52,500 bases of DNA from Tubiluchus corallicola (taxonomy: Eukaryota > Priapulida > Priapulimorpha > Priapulimorphida > Tubiluchidae). The position numbers and the translations under genes were made by a program. Below the pieces are notes generated by a model. The model did no database searches and was not told where the DNA came from. It saw only the letters and a program-made list of their open reading frames with translations. The number at the start of each line of letters is the position of its first letter. Position 1 is the first letter of the stretch. The DNA is taken from assembly GCA_030141605.1 (NCBI GenBank), contig JAQGDQ010000837.1:32501-85000 (forward strand), given 5' to 3'. Below are positions 35,030 to 47,400 of the stretch, one piece after another.

Positions 35030-36923
35030 AATGGAGAACAAATTAAAAGAAAAGAAAGCAATAAATCAAGCATGAATTCAGCAAATCGGCTTTACTAAAA
35101 TATTCACAGCAATTGTTATTTAGGTTATGTTGTATCACTCATCACTTTCCTAGGCTAGTTGTTTTTGCTTGAAATTGAAGAAACTGATAAGAGTAAAACA
35201 TTTTTAACGTAATATTGGGCTGGTACCTTTACATTGCACATGATGAAAGGGGAACTTCAAATCTGATGTTACTGATTACGACATATATCACAGTTAAACA
35301 TATATATAGCATGGTGGAAGTAACACAACATTACAATAATATATCGGTACGTCTTGCAATATACTTCTAAAAAGTCTTTAAAGACACTAGAAGTTAATAA
35401 ACGTCCTTAAAGCAAAGACAACTAGCTATTTTTTCAGACTTAGACAGATAGCTCCAGTTCTGAAGGGTGACCAAGAAAAAAAATTCAAGCTAAAATTTTC
35501 TTGATGTCCAGAAAGAGCCACTGCAATACTTTTTAACAATCTTTACTTTACGATATTGACAATTATCACACGTTTTAAGCAACTTCTCGCACAACCATTC
35601 TTCATCAGTTTTTCAGTCAAGACGTACCGAGTTAAATTGATATCAAGAAAGTCATGCATAATAAACATTGACTGTATCGACAAGCTACAAAAGTGCAAAT
35701 TGTTTTAAACTTTTAACAACCTTCAGAATAATGACAATCATCGCACATGTCTTCAACAATTTTTTGCGCATCCATTCTCTGCCACTGTCAATTTTTCTGG
35801 CAACGTGCGCAAATATTACACGTACACATCCATAAGCAACAGTTTTGTGTTTAACAAATTCTGGAATACATTATTTTTTACAACTGACGCCATGCACCCA
35901 CGTTCAATGCTGCATATTGATTTTTCTGCAAAAAACGCATTTCCGAGTAACCGTCGAGTAGAAATTTTTAACGAACATCACACTTTTCTGCCGGCTCCTG
36001 TACTGATATGCCTTAGTGCCACTGTTGCGACTTGTAAAAAAGTTATCTGATTACGGACATTTCATGGTCTTGTCCTATACAGTACACATACAGAATAGTA
36101 CCTTGGAGAATTAGCTACGTACATTATCTTTCATGTATCTTTCACATATATTTCATGATGGTGTCTTGTATGCAAATTATGCACATTTTAGAAAAATAAT
36201 GTATGTATGTGATGACACAGAAATTAATTATCATATACGTGCAAAATTTACATGCAAGAAAAGATCATGTATGAACAATTTGCTATCCTGTATGCACAAG
36301 AAAAAGTCGTACATCATGAACTGTTTTTAATTTGCCTATTTGTGGTTTCGTTGCCGGAAATTGAGGAAATTGAATTATACAATTAGATAACTGTTGTGAA
36401 CTCAACTGTGATTATTTATTCTTTTAGTTTAAGGAAATTTTGGTTACCGGCTTATTTAGATTACTTGCAATAAAAACAAAACTTATTGTAAATACAAGTA
36501 GCCACAGCTGAGTGTATGTGCCTGAAATGTCCATGTGTGTAGTTATTTTTCCACATGTCATTAATTTGCTTCCATACATTAAAATACACTAAAATATGTT
36601 TTATATTAATACTGCTTTTATATGTTTGGAGTAATACTTTGTATTGTATGTTGCAGATTAATTACTTTTCTTTCCAATGCTATGTTTTGCCTCCACTCGG
36701 CCAATATGCCTGTTCAAGAGCATGAAGTAAGTTAAAAAAACGTTATCAATATATACTAAGTCAGACATTCAAGGCTGAAGCAAGACTGGCTTCATATATA
36801 GAGAGGCAGGTGCAAGTTCAGCTGAAATACAGAAGAACACTACAAACCTAAATCAAGCAACTCTGTCAGCATTATGCAAAACTACATTGTTTGCAAAATG
36901 AAGCAATTATGATATTTTAATTT
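35030..36923. other. Region between rabaptin exon a and SINE, no gene recognised
   Basis: AT-rich. The first rabaptin coding exon should be on the minus strand somewhere from here up to 38.4 kb. I checked ATG-led minus frames at 35890, 36720, 37535 and 38260; none gives a phase-1 donor and a family-like peptide. Confidence 0.4.
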
Positions 36924-36935
36924 CAATGTAAATTA

Positions 36936-37472
36936 CAACCGAATCATGTTGAAAACACCGGTTCTCGTCTGATCACCGAAGTTAAGCAATGTAGAGCTTG
37001 GTTAATGCGTTGATGGGTGACCGCCTAGGAATACCAGGTGCTGTAGGCTTGCGGGATGCCCACACTGTGTCTTGACACTAGGCAGAGCAGCTGCACAAGC
37101 ACCCAACGGCTAGAGGGCGGAGGAAGTCAAGTGACCCAATGGCCATGTGTAGAGGAGTAAACCTTCCAAATCAGGAGTGTAGCCCCAAACGCGGACCAGT
37201 GCAGCATGCTCACTGACTCGGCAGCTCATGCAGCCAACCTGGTGCCAAACGTATTGCTCCGCTTTCCTTTGGACTATATCAGGGAGGAAGAGAGGGGGTT
37301 CCTGCTGTCTGGGCAACTCAGGATCTCCATACACCTTGCCCAGGCATGCGCCCTGGAGACGTTCAAGGATCGCACTGCTCGGCCACAGTCGACACTGCAG
37401 CTCCATCAATGTGATCAATGACTGACTCTCTTGGCACACATTCCATTGTCTTCTGAGGCAGAAGGATGCCAA
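36936..37472 (+). mobile_element. 5S rRNA-headed SINE, copy 2, with 12-bp target duplication
   Basis: CAATGTAAATTA at 36924-36935 is repeated exactly at 37473-37484, bracketing a 537-bp insert. Its head is a mutated 5S rRNA (CCGGTTCTCGTCTGATCACC, TAGGAATACCAGGTGCTGTA). Box C is damaged (GGTTAATGCGTTGATGGG), so this copy is probably silent. The body matches 4340-4744. Confidence 0.93.
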
Positions 37473-37484
37473 CAATGTAAATTA

Positions 37485-38402
37485 TAACTAACGTGTTTAG
37501 ACCCTATGAATATTTATGCTTATCTTCCATAAAATCCTCATTATCTTCGCCATTTGAATTTGTTCTTACACATGTACTAATAATAGGAAGATAAAATTAT
37601 CATGAGCCAAAAGTAAGACAACTGAACACCAATTCCTTAACTATAGAACATGATGAATTTTAGTGCCGTGACTGTTCGCACTATTCATTAAAACTAACAT
37701 GTGTGCATTAGTTCTGACAGGGCTGCTTGTGGATAATAAATGAATTTTGCTGTTTGTTTCATCTACAGCTTAATATTAACCGTCATGTGGTTGAAACACT
37801 TAGACAGGGCATAAACTAGTCTACCATCAAACCCATAGTAAACGATAATGCAGTATATGCCTAATGTACATAAAGAAAAAAGGTGGTAACTGAGCACTGA
37901 TGCTCAATTATGTTCTAATTGATTTTTCTAGGACATAGTTTTCTTAAATTGAGCCTTACATGAGGATGAGGGATGAGCATTTGCTACCAGAAATTGAATT
38001 TGTGTTTAATCGAATTTTCGACTTTCAATTTCGAATCAATCAGAATTTTGAGATTGTGAGTTCCGATCGAATTCCAGTTCCGTTGCAAAAATTTTTGAGT
38101 TAAGTTTCGAATCATAAAAGTGACGCCAGGGAATTACGTATACACTGTATTACATAATTTAATTTTGCGAATTCTCAGCGAACATTAGAACTCCTATGTT
38201 CGATCACACTGCTAATCACCATAGACCGACTTTTAATTCTGCCTTGATTCGTTGCATGAATCCCAGATTAGCTTTGGATAAGCTGTGTGTACACGGTGCA
38301 ACATGAGTTAGCTGCTTACCTTAGAAAATAGTAGCGAAATATAAACTTTGTTTGGAGCTTTTGGAGTTTTTCAGTATTGGAGAGCTAAAACAAGTCTTTA
38401 GC
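37485..38402. promoter_or_regulatory. Putative bidirectional promoter region
   Basis: Sequence just upstream of the EIF2B2 start codon and on the 5' side of the divergent rabaptin gene. On the minus strand CTAAG/GTAAGC at 38319 is a good donor that could end a non-coding rabaptin first exon. No TATA box or CpG-rich core is obvious. 37970-38115 holds a hAT-like fragment. Inference from gene layout only. Confidence 0.3.
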
Positions 38403-38488
38403 ATGACTACGTCAGCATTGAAAACACCGCAACTGACTGCTGACATCGAAGAAAAAGTAAAAGTATTTACAAAGAAAGTGAAACAAGG
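38403..38488 (+). CDS. EIF2B2: EIF2B2 exon 1, start codon
   Basis: ATG at 38403; 28 codons plus 2 nt; donor GTAGGT. The peptide starts [19 protein letters not shown] and ends KKVKQG, parallel to the human N-terminus (SERIESFVETLKRGG). It is the first in-frame ATG giving the family-sized N-terminus. Confidence 0.9.
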
Positions 38489-41400
38489 GTAGGTTTGACT
38501 AGCCAGAGTTTCGATTATGGCTAGACAATTTGTTTACTTCACTCTTTCGGCGAAGATATCGTGTTGCATTATTCGTGGAAAATTATATGATACCTACGGA
38601 CATTATTCGTCCTATAGCCCGTTAGTGATTATGTTTTTCTGACAGTGTAAACAAACTGCTTTTTCTAAACAGAGCTAGGTCTGGCACAGAAACTATTTCT
38701 GTACAGTTGGGTTCTCGGCAATGCAGAATCCAGAGCTCACTAGCTGGACCTATTAATGCACAAGGTTGTATAGAACCGGAACCGATTTAATGACTTATGT
38801 TATCAAGAATGAACCTCTGGGATAGTGAATCAGAAGGAGCATATTACTAATACTAGTCATGTTCATATATACGCTGTCATTGAGGTAAATGACGGGATGA
38901 AGGTTGTGACATCAGTGTAGCTGGAGGCAATATGGCAAATGCAGCCACCCAGAATTAGCTTTTTTGTAGGCATTCAGTCACACATTCATTTACTGACAAG
39001 ATTCTGCATTGCTTTACTTTTACGCTTAAGTAGTTACACTGTGTTAACACTCACCGTATAAAAAATATAAAAAGGATAGTGACTGTTGACCCCTTTGCTC
39101 TTAATGTAACACACTGTTGCTGTACCCTATTGACAATAATAATGAAATTGAGATCTTATTGGTTACGTTACCACTATGCCACTATAAGCTCTTTTTTTGT
39201 TTATCATTTAGTTTTGTCACTTGACTCATAGAAAGTTATCTTTAATGACAAACTGTTGTGTTTTGTTTCTCTCGGAAGGCTCGTAGAGAAAACCAGAAAA
39301 CACTTCATCAAATTAAACTAGTTTATTAAGCGAGAATTCTGGTTGCTGTTGTGTTTTGTTTCTCTTGGAAGGCTCGTAGAGAAAACCAGAAAACACTTCA
39401 TCAAATTAAACTAGTTTATTATGCGAGAATTCTGGTTGCTGTTGTGTTTTGTTTCTCTCGGAAGGCTCGCAGAGAAAACCAGAAAACACTTCGTCATATT
39501 AAACTAGTTTATTAAGCGAGAATTCCACAACACAAAAGTATGAAGGAATGCGAAATGATTACACTAAATGTGAAAATCTGGAAAATGTTTAAGTGTATCT
39601 GAAAATACAAATATTCAAGAGAATGTGTAAATGGCGTCCATGTGAATCTGCGTGTGTCTCTCAGCGGCCTGCTTCGCCTTATACAGCGCGCCCGAGAAGC
39701 TTCTAGAAGTTTCGTTCCAGAACATTCTACAAGGTAAGACGATCATTCTAACGGAACATTCTACAATGTTCTATGTAATTCTAATGGATGCCAGCGATCT
39801 CCACAACACAAACGTATTAATTAACCTGCTAGTATCTCTAGTATTTTTTATTTCAGGCATTTTGTCAGTTCATATGACACTGCAATTGCTACTGTTCAGC
39901 TTCTGAGACGAATCATTTCTGCTTCAAGATGGGCTAATGCTGGGTAATGCAAACTTTATTGTCTCGTGGACAGGATGGACGTTACCGAAACAACATTTTC
40001 GTTTTGGTTTGCCGATAATTGCGCTTTCGGTTAAGTTTCTTTTCAGTGAAATTGATTAAATGTTGTCGCCAAAATTTTGGATAATTTTCGATAGCATTTT
40101 TCCAAGGTTTTATTAGTATTTATGTAATTGACATTTTCTTTTCTCCTGTATGTCAAAAACCACTGAAAAATCTTGGCTAAATTAGTTCAAATAAAATGAA
40201 AGTTTCATTTACATAACAGTTTGTGACGTGCTTTTACCGGCAATATAGCATATCTTCAGTGCTGATGACTGTGAGGGTTTAAGGTCTCCAGGCCCAATCA
40301 ACTGAAATATCAAACCATGTTTAAATTTACTCCAGCCAAATCGCGTCTAAATTTTAATTTATGAAATGTAGGCAAAAAATAGATCTAATAAATAAAATTT
40401 GTTTATTTTTAATGAAGCATTATGATCTTTAAACATTAATCATTAACGATAAATCCAAAAACATTGTAACACATTAATTTTTCTAATGTAAGCCACTCCA
40501 TCAAACTTGAAGTTCTATGTTATAAAACGTCTTTATCCTTTTTGTAATTTTGCATCACAGCAATAAAGCAAACAAATAAAAAAACAAAACAAAGTAATTT
40601 ACTTATTTTAGAATTTCCCTTTTTTCAGTTTTAGTACTAGTTGATTTTACAAAAAAGTTTTGGTTTGGCATCGTTTGGGTATCCTGCGTTTCATAAATTC
40701 TGGTTTCGGTTTGTAAATTCAGTTTCGGTAACATCCCTGCTAATGGAAACATCATTGTGATCGTTGATATTCTGCTGCCTAGACCAGGGGTGTGCAAATT
40801 GCGGCCCACCGAGAGAATTTGTGCGAAGAGATTTGTCAACCTAATGAAAGTGCGGCCCGGGCGATCAATTGAGTGTATCCAGCTGAAGTCCGTGCCACGA
40901 TCCCAAAGATAGTGCGGGTAGTTTTTTCTACTAGATCGGATGCCATTAACCCTTACAAGACGGTTGTAGCTTAATAACACTGTACTACGCAGACTGTGTG
41001 ATACACATTACTAATATGCATTGTAATGAAATCACCACTATCTGTCCTGAAATTAGAAATATATGGTTTGTAATATAAATTTTAATAACTTCTAAAATAG
41101 TTTCTTGGGTGTAGTAGTAATGATGCACAGGTCGGATGCAAAAAAAATCGTTATTGGGCCTTTCTGTACTTGGCTCCTTGATCAAACTGCCTGTGGTCTG
41201 CAGGAATTGCGGGAAAGTTTAATGTGGCCCGGCTAGTCAGATAATTTGCACACCCCTGGCCTAGACTATTTATAGTATATTAATCATTAAAAGCTAGGCA
41301 TTCGAAGTAAATTGTGTGCACACATTCTTCATAAAGAGTTGCGTTCTTAATCAATATGTATATCCACCGTGATATTTTCAATGCTAATAATTAGTATTCG

Positions 41401-44400
41401 TTTTTATTTAGAGAGCTAATGGACATCATAAAGCATGTCGGTAAACAATTGGTGATTGCCCAACCTTCTGAAGGAGTAGTAGACAATATGTATAAGCGGG
41501 GTAAGCTTCTGAACAAAATTGAAAATTGATTATTGTAAAATTACACGTGATTCTTGTGTTCACCAGACGCTTAGCTACATTAATCAAATATCGTTTGAAT
41601 TGAACTGTAAATTCGATTGAAAACAAAAACAAAAGAAATATAGAAACAGGCGCTTCCGATAAGCAACACATCTGTAAGTTTCTTCTTAATTTCTGTTGTT
41701 TCTTTAACCATTTGCGGCAATCTATACATCAAACGAAAGGTCACGATCTAGTGTCGTGCCAGTGGGGGTTTATTTTTCGAATCGGGCCCACCGCAAGGAA
41801 CGGGGGGAGAAAAACCTCCAAAAGTGACCATTTTTCGGCCATTTTTTGCAAAACTTATACGTCTGAGATCTGGAGAACGGGAATGGGCCTGGGTGGTGCT
41901 GGCTATGGATAGATAGCCCGTTCAGCGGTGGGTGTAGTAGGTATATTTATCATAATTAATTCCATAAGAATTAATCCTATCTTCGTAAGGAGAAATTTTT
42001 GCTTCTGATGAAAAACACATAAGTTTGCAATAATTTCATTATCACACGTCATTTTTCTATTGTTCTCAGAATTACCTATGAATTAAAGCTTGTGAATCAA
42101 AGAATTTAAAACTGAATAGTGCATGGATTAGAGTTAGTAACATGTAGCTTTCATCTGTTTCAGTGCTAAAGATCGTTCGGGAAGAGTACGCTAGGTATGT
42201 AGCCAAGTGCTTTTATAATAGCAGACATAGGGATGTTGGAAAATCTCTAAAATACCAATTCATTTATTTCATTTAAAAAGTGTCGGTCATATCAACGTTC
42301 TGTGGTTTTAGTACTGAATGTTCACTCTTCTTCTTCAAAATCTCATTCCCACCTATTGTAGACATTGAGGTTTCAACATTTTTTAGAGTATTTCACCCAC
42401 TTCTATCTGCAGCTAACAGCGTAAGTTCTTCTACTCCTAAAGATAGATTTGGTTGAAGTTGTTGAACATCTTTATTTATCTTAGCTATCCAAGTTGTTTC
42501 TGGTTTGCCAGATGGTTTTTTAGCAAAGTTTTAGGACTTCCTTTAAGGCGATTCTTACTGGTGCTTCATTTGGTAATCTTTGAAGATGTCCTAGCCTTCT
42601 TAATCTTCGGATCTTGACTTTTTAACTCCAATAAAATTCTTTTGTTCTAGTGTATAAATATTCATTTTTGATCACACATAGCCATCTTATCTTTAAAACT
42701 TCCCTTAGAAGACTTCTATGAAATGTGTCAATCTGCTTTTCTTGAGTAATCGTTAAACCCCAAGTTTCGCTGTTGTACATAAATATGCTCGTAACGTCAG
42801 CAGGAACCTGGAACTGATGCAGCTGTTTTGTTCTTATGTAACTTTTTGCTTGTAGGTGTAAAGGAAGATCAGAGGAGGGTGATGCACCATCGGACAGCTT
42901 ACATGTGAGTGCACCTACACTCTACACATCTTCTCACTTTCACAGCTTTGCATTTGCGTGTGGTGATGGTGGTTTTTCTTTTCTTTGTTTTTCCTGTTAA
43001 TTAATTGTCTGTTTGCATAGCAAAATCGTCCATAAGTTGGCAATTAAGCTTTTCTACTTATTCACACATCCTGAATCTCCATTTCAGGAGGATCATTTTG
43101 ATACCAAGTTCATCGCTCTATGTTGTTTCTAAGCTGAGCTAATCCACGTTGAAGTTGAGGTGCAGGCTAGGCAGTGAAAAACATAATCTTGAGAAAATCA
43201 CTGTTAAAGTCAGCCATTGTTTTTTGTCTCATTTCTACAAAACACTTAGCAACCGTACAAATGTTGGTTGCTATAGACTTTACAAGAACACATTGAAGTT
43301 ACGTTTAAATCCAGTAGATGGCTCTGCCTGACGAAGACGGTTAAAGCTTTTCACAATTGCAGTACTTGTTTCTAGCCAGAGAAATTGGCATAGGATTACG
43401 AAATTGAATTTTTAGTACTTTTTGAACATTTTCTTGATAATTTGATGCTAAAATATAAAAGTCCAAAATGTTTAGTGTTTGTTTTCATAAAAAAAACAAA
43501 AAATTGACATTTGACCAAAATTTTGGTGCATTCTACTTTGAAGTATCATAACGTAGTTTTAACTATGCCGACTTATGGACAGTTTTGATTTGCATGTACA
43601 CATCTATAAATCACTAGAATCTTCAAGAAGAAACCACTGCTTTATATTAAATGTTTGATTCGTGCAGCTACCAGCCTCCACAGTCCCAATCAGAAACACT
43701 TGTAGTTCATCTCCATTGTAATATTCATGCAAGTTGATGATTAACCCTTTCACTACGTAGTTGCTTTTGAACTGGACCAAATTGACTTGTGCACATTTGA
43801 CAGTAACTTCTTGTGGTGTGTTACTAATACAGAATCTTGTAAATAAACAAACAGGGATGAGAATTTTCCGCGGATACGCGGAATTCCGAGTTTTTGGAAG
43901 ACCAGTAGTGCCATTTTTGTAAATCGTGTAAATTCGTTGAGAAAATTTTTACGGACCCAGTGCATTATTTCACAAGCTGAGCGCTAGTTGGCAGGCCGTC
44001 ACTTTGTTTACATCACGTACATCAGTGTAATCACGTGTTTATCTCTATGTATAAAAATATAGAATCAATTGTGCGGAGTTATTTGAGTCAATTGCAGACA
44101 GTTTTTATATACTTTTGCATAGGAGAGGCCGGTACTTAGGCATTTTTGAGACAATTAGGTATCATGTATCCTTGATAGTTGGGTATTTTAAATTATGCAC
44201 GAAACAAGTAATTGATATTATAAGTCCACTTAGAGGTTCTCTATGGTCACAAAATTGCAATTTGTTGCTGGCTCCAAGGGGGCTCCCTTGAACCCCATAG
44301 GGGGCCTAGGTGGCCCCAAAACCCCTGGCTTGTTTTAGAGTTTTTTGCAATTTGTCATTCTCATCCCTGAAACTTGTTATTGTTGTTCATGTCATTGCTA

Positions 44401-47400
44401 CCCCCCCTTTTTTTTAGAAAATGTTCACGGACAAGGGACAAGCCGAGGATTACAGTTCCGTTGTTGCCAATTTCAAGGTGAGGCTTTGTTGTCTTTAGGT
44501 CAAAAAATCATCTCTTTTAGCAACACTCGAAGTTAGCGTATACAGTTTGTTTTTTTTGCAAAATGTGCGCTTGCTGTTACTGTCGACACAAGCCCTGCAT
44601 GCAAAATGTGCGCTTGCTGTTTCATACGATTCATACTGGCGCAGGAGTTTGAGCTTACAAGATTTATACAGTGTTACTGTCGACACAAGCACTGCATGCA
44701 AAAAGGCAGTATGTAAGTGGTATAAAATTTCAAGATGAATTTTTTAAGCTTTAAGTGGAGGGTCAGCCAGTTTATTTTTTAACAAAAATAGTTTTTTATA
44801 TACCTGTGTTAGTCACACACTAGGTGGCCCCGTGGAAACTTTGCATGTTATGTGGATGAAAGTTTAAACATAAGTGTATAATTAGAACCAGATGAAAAGT
44901 TTTTGTGTGTCAGAAATTCATGGGGCAAATGCGTCTTTTGATAAGCTGTGTGATTGTCATACGTGTCTGCGTTTTATACAGTGAGCGTGTAAGCCAGTGG
45001 CTCCTAACCCGGGGTACAAGTACACCCGTGGGGTACGAAACAGCTAAGGTACGAAACAGCTAAGCCAGTAGTTCCTAACCTGGTGTACAAGTACACCCTT
45101 GGGGTACGAAACAGCTAAGGTACGAAACAGCTAAGCCAGTGGTTCCTAACCTGGGGTACAAGTACACCCTTGGGGTACAAAACAGCTAAGCCAGGGGTTC
45201 CTAACCTGGGGTACAAGTACACCCTTGGAGTACGAAACAGCTAAGCCAGGGGTTCCTAACCTGGGTACAAGTACACCCTTGGGGTACGAAACAGCTAAGC
45301 CAGTGGTTCCTAACCTGGGGTACAGTACACCCTTGGGGTACGAAACAGCTAAGCCAGTGGTTCCTAACCTGGGGTACAAGTACACCCTTGGAGTACGAAA
45401 CAGCTAAGCCAGTGGTTCCTAACCTGGGGTACAAGTACACCCTTGGAGTACGAAACAGCTAAGCCAGTGGTTCCTAACCTGGGGTACAAGTACACCCTTG
45501 GAGTACGAAACAGCTAAGCCAGGGGTTCCTAACCTGGGTACAAGTACACCCTTGGGGTACGAAACAGCTAAGCCAGTGGTTCCTAACCTGGGGTACAAGT
45601 ACACCCTTGGGGTACGAAACAGCAAGCCAGGGGTTCTTAACCTGGTGTACAAGTACACCCTTGGGGTACAAAACAGCTAAGCCAGGGGTTCCTAACCTGG
45701 GTACAAGTACACCCTTGGGGTACGAAACAGCTAAGCCAGGGGTTCCTAACCTGGGGTACGAAACAGCTAAGCCAGGGGTTCCTAACCTGGGGTACAAGTA
45801 CACCCTTGGGGTACGAAACAGCTAAACCAGAGGTTCCTAACCTGGGGTACAAGTACACCCTTGGTGTACGAAACAGCTAAGCCAGGGGTTCCTAACTTGG
45901 GGTACAAAACAGCTAAGCCAGGGTTTTTCTTGTGCTTTAATTTCTGAATTTTTCTCTTAATTTTTCTTTACAGTTAACACATCTATTGTTATTCATTAAT
46001 AAAGTTTTAAGGATTATGCAGATCCGTACAGATTAGCACTTCATGCAAATTTTGAGATAAACTTCCACGATAGGATTCTATGTTGAATAACAATCAATAT
46101 TACGTTGCAGGCCATTGTTATAGAAGCATTGAATGAACTTCTGGTGGAAATGGAAAACAGGTACGTATTCTTAAAGGAAAACCGGACTAATCAGCTGAAT
46201 ATACCACTTCAGTAAACCGTTTTACTGTTGATAAGGTATTAGTCTTACGTGATCGCATATTTGTCAGTTATACAGTGATATTTGTAATGATCGAAGCCCT
46301 TGTCACGGTAGATAATTTTTGTGGTAGTTAGGATCCTGAATTCCTCTGGGTAGTTGGTTTGAAGCTCCTGTGCCACCTTGAAGCCGTCGACGAAATGATT
46401 CTCGCCACCAACGTCTGACTGCTTGATGAAATGTAGCAGCTGATACTATAGTTAAAAACAGAGAGGAAAGGCTCATCATTAAATGACTAAAGGAAAACCG
46501 GATGATTGTGTAAACACGAGTTCAGAATAAAGAATACGCTAAAATATTGAAAACTACAATAGCTTTTTTTAAAATCAAAGCTTAGATTAAATAATAATCA
46601 CCTCGGATATTCAAATTTCGTTAAACTTTCAAAGCTACTCGCGGCATTCAGTGAATCTACTAAGATTGGCAGCAGAGCCTTTTTGTCTCATTTGCATGGC
46701 CGACAAATAGAAGGCGGTACGGTGATAACCATGACCATGAATTGTAGTGTTAGTTTCTGATGTCATATGATGTAGAGCCCATTTATCGTGACATCACACA
46801 TTTAAGCAGTAAGGCTTATGAAAATGCGCTTGACACGCAAAGGAAGACGCCTGCCATTGCACAAACTGTGGTTAGTTTCTCACGTAAGCAATAGCTGTGT
46901 TCAGTTGCTGTTAATTAACTTTCTAAGCTAATTATTCAAATATAAGAAACAATTACTAACTTTTATAGGCAAGAAAATGTATATTTTGGACAGTAAATTA
47001 ACGTGAGATTGAGTCTAAACAATCGTCCGGCCTTCCTTTAATTTGCGACGTCGCTAGAAATTTGAATCGAAGGGCTTTGAGAACTCGGTTTGTTATTTCA
47101 CATTATTTTTTAAATTTTTATTTGCAGTGCTGATAATATAGCCATGCAGGCATTAGAGCACATACATTCGAACGAAGTCATCATGACCGTCGGCCGATCA
47201 AGAACCGTAGAAAAATTTCTCAAGGTATTCAAATCGTAATAAAGAGAATTTAATTTTTAATGACACGAATGGTGATAATTAATAGAAAAAAAATCTTTTT
47301 CGTAACTATTTAAAGAATCGTATTAGCATTTCTTGTATTAAAGCAAATAAGAATTGTCATTTTTCGAAAGTTTCTGTCCAGCGTGACAGTCATTAAGCAT

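Larger units (their letters stand above)
39254..39808 (-). mobile_element. Solo LTR with heat-shock-type promoter
   Basis: TGTTGTG...CACAACA ends, flanked by a 5-bp duplication CAAAC (39249-39253 and 39809-39813), make it an LTR-retrotransposon solo LTR of 555 bp. On the minus strand it has contiguous nGAAn/nTTCn pentamers (39728-39695), then TATAAGG at 39683-39677, then AATAAA within each of three 93-bp tandem units at the distal end. This order (U3 enhancer, TATA, polyadenylation signal) sets the orientation as minus, toward rabaptin and antisense to EIF2B2. Confidence 0.8.

Noticed and set aside
38200-38402. Rabaptin first coding exon just upstream of EIF2B2
   Set aside because: The good donor at 38319 is preceded by a frame closed by TAA from the only upstream ATG; at best a non-coding exon. 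The short MQRIKAELK frame near 38260 lacks a GT donor in phase 1.
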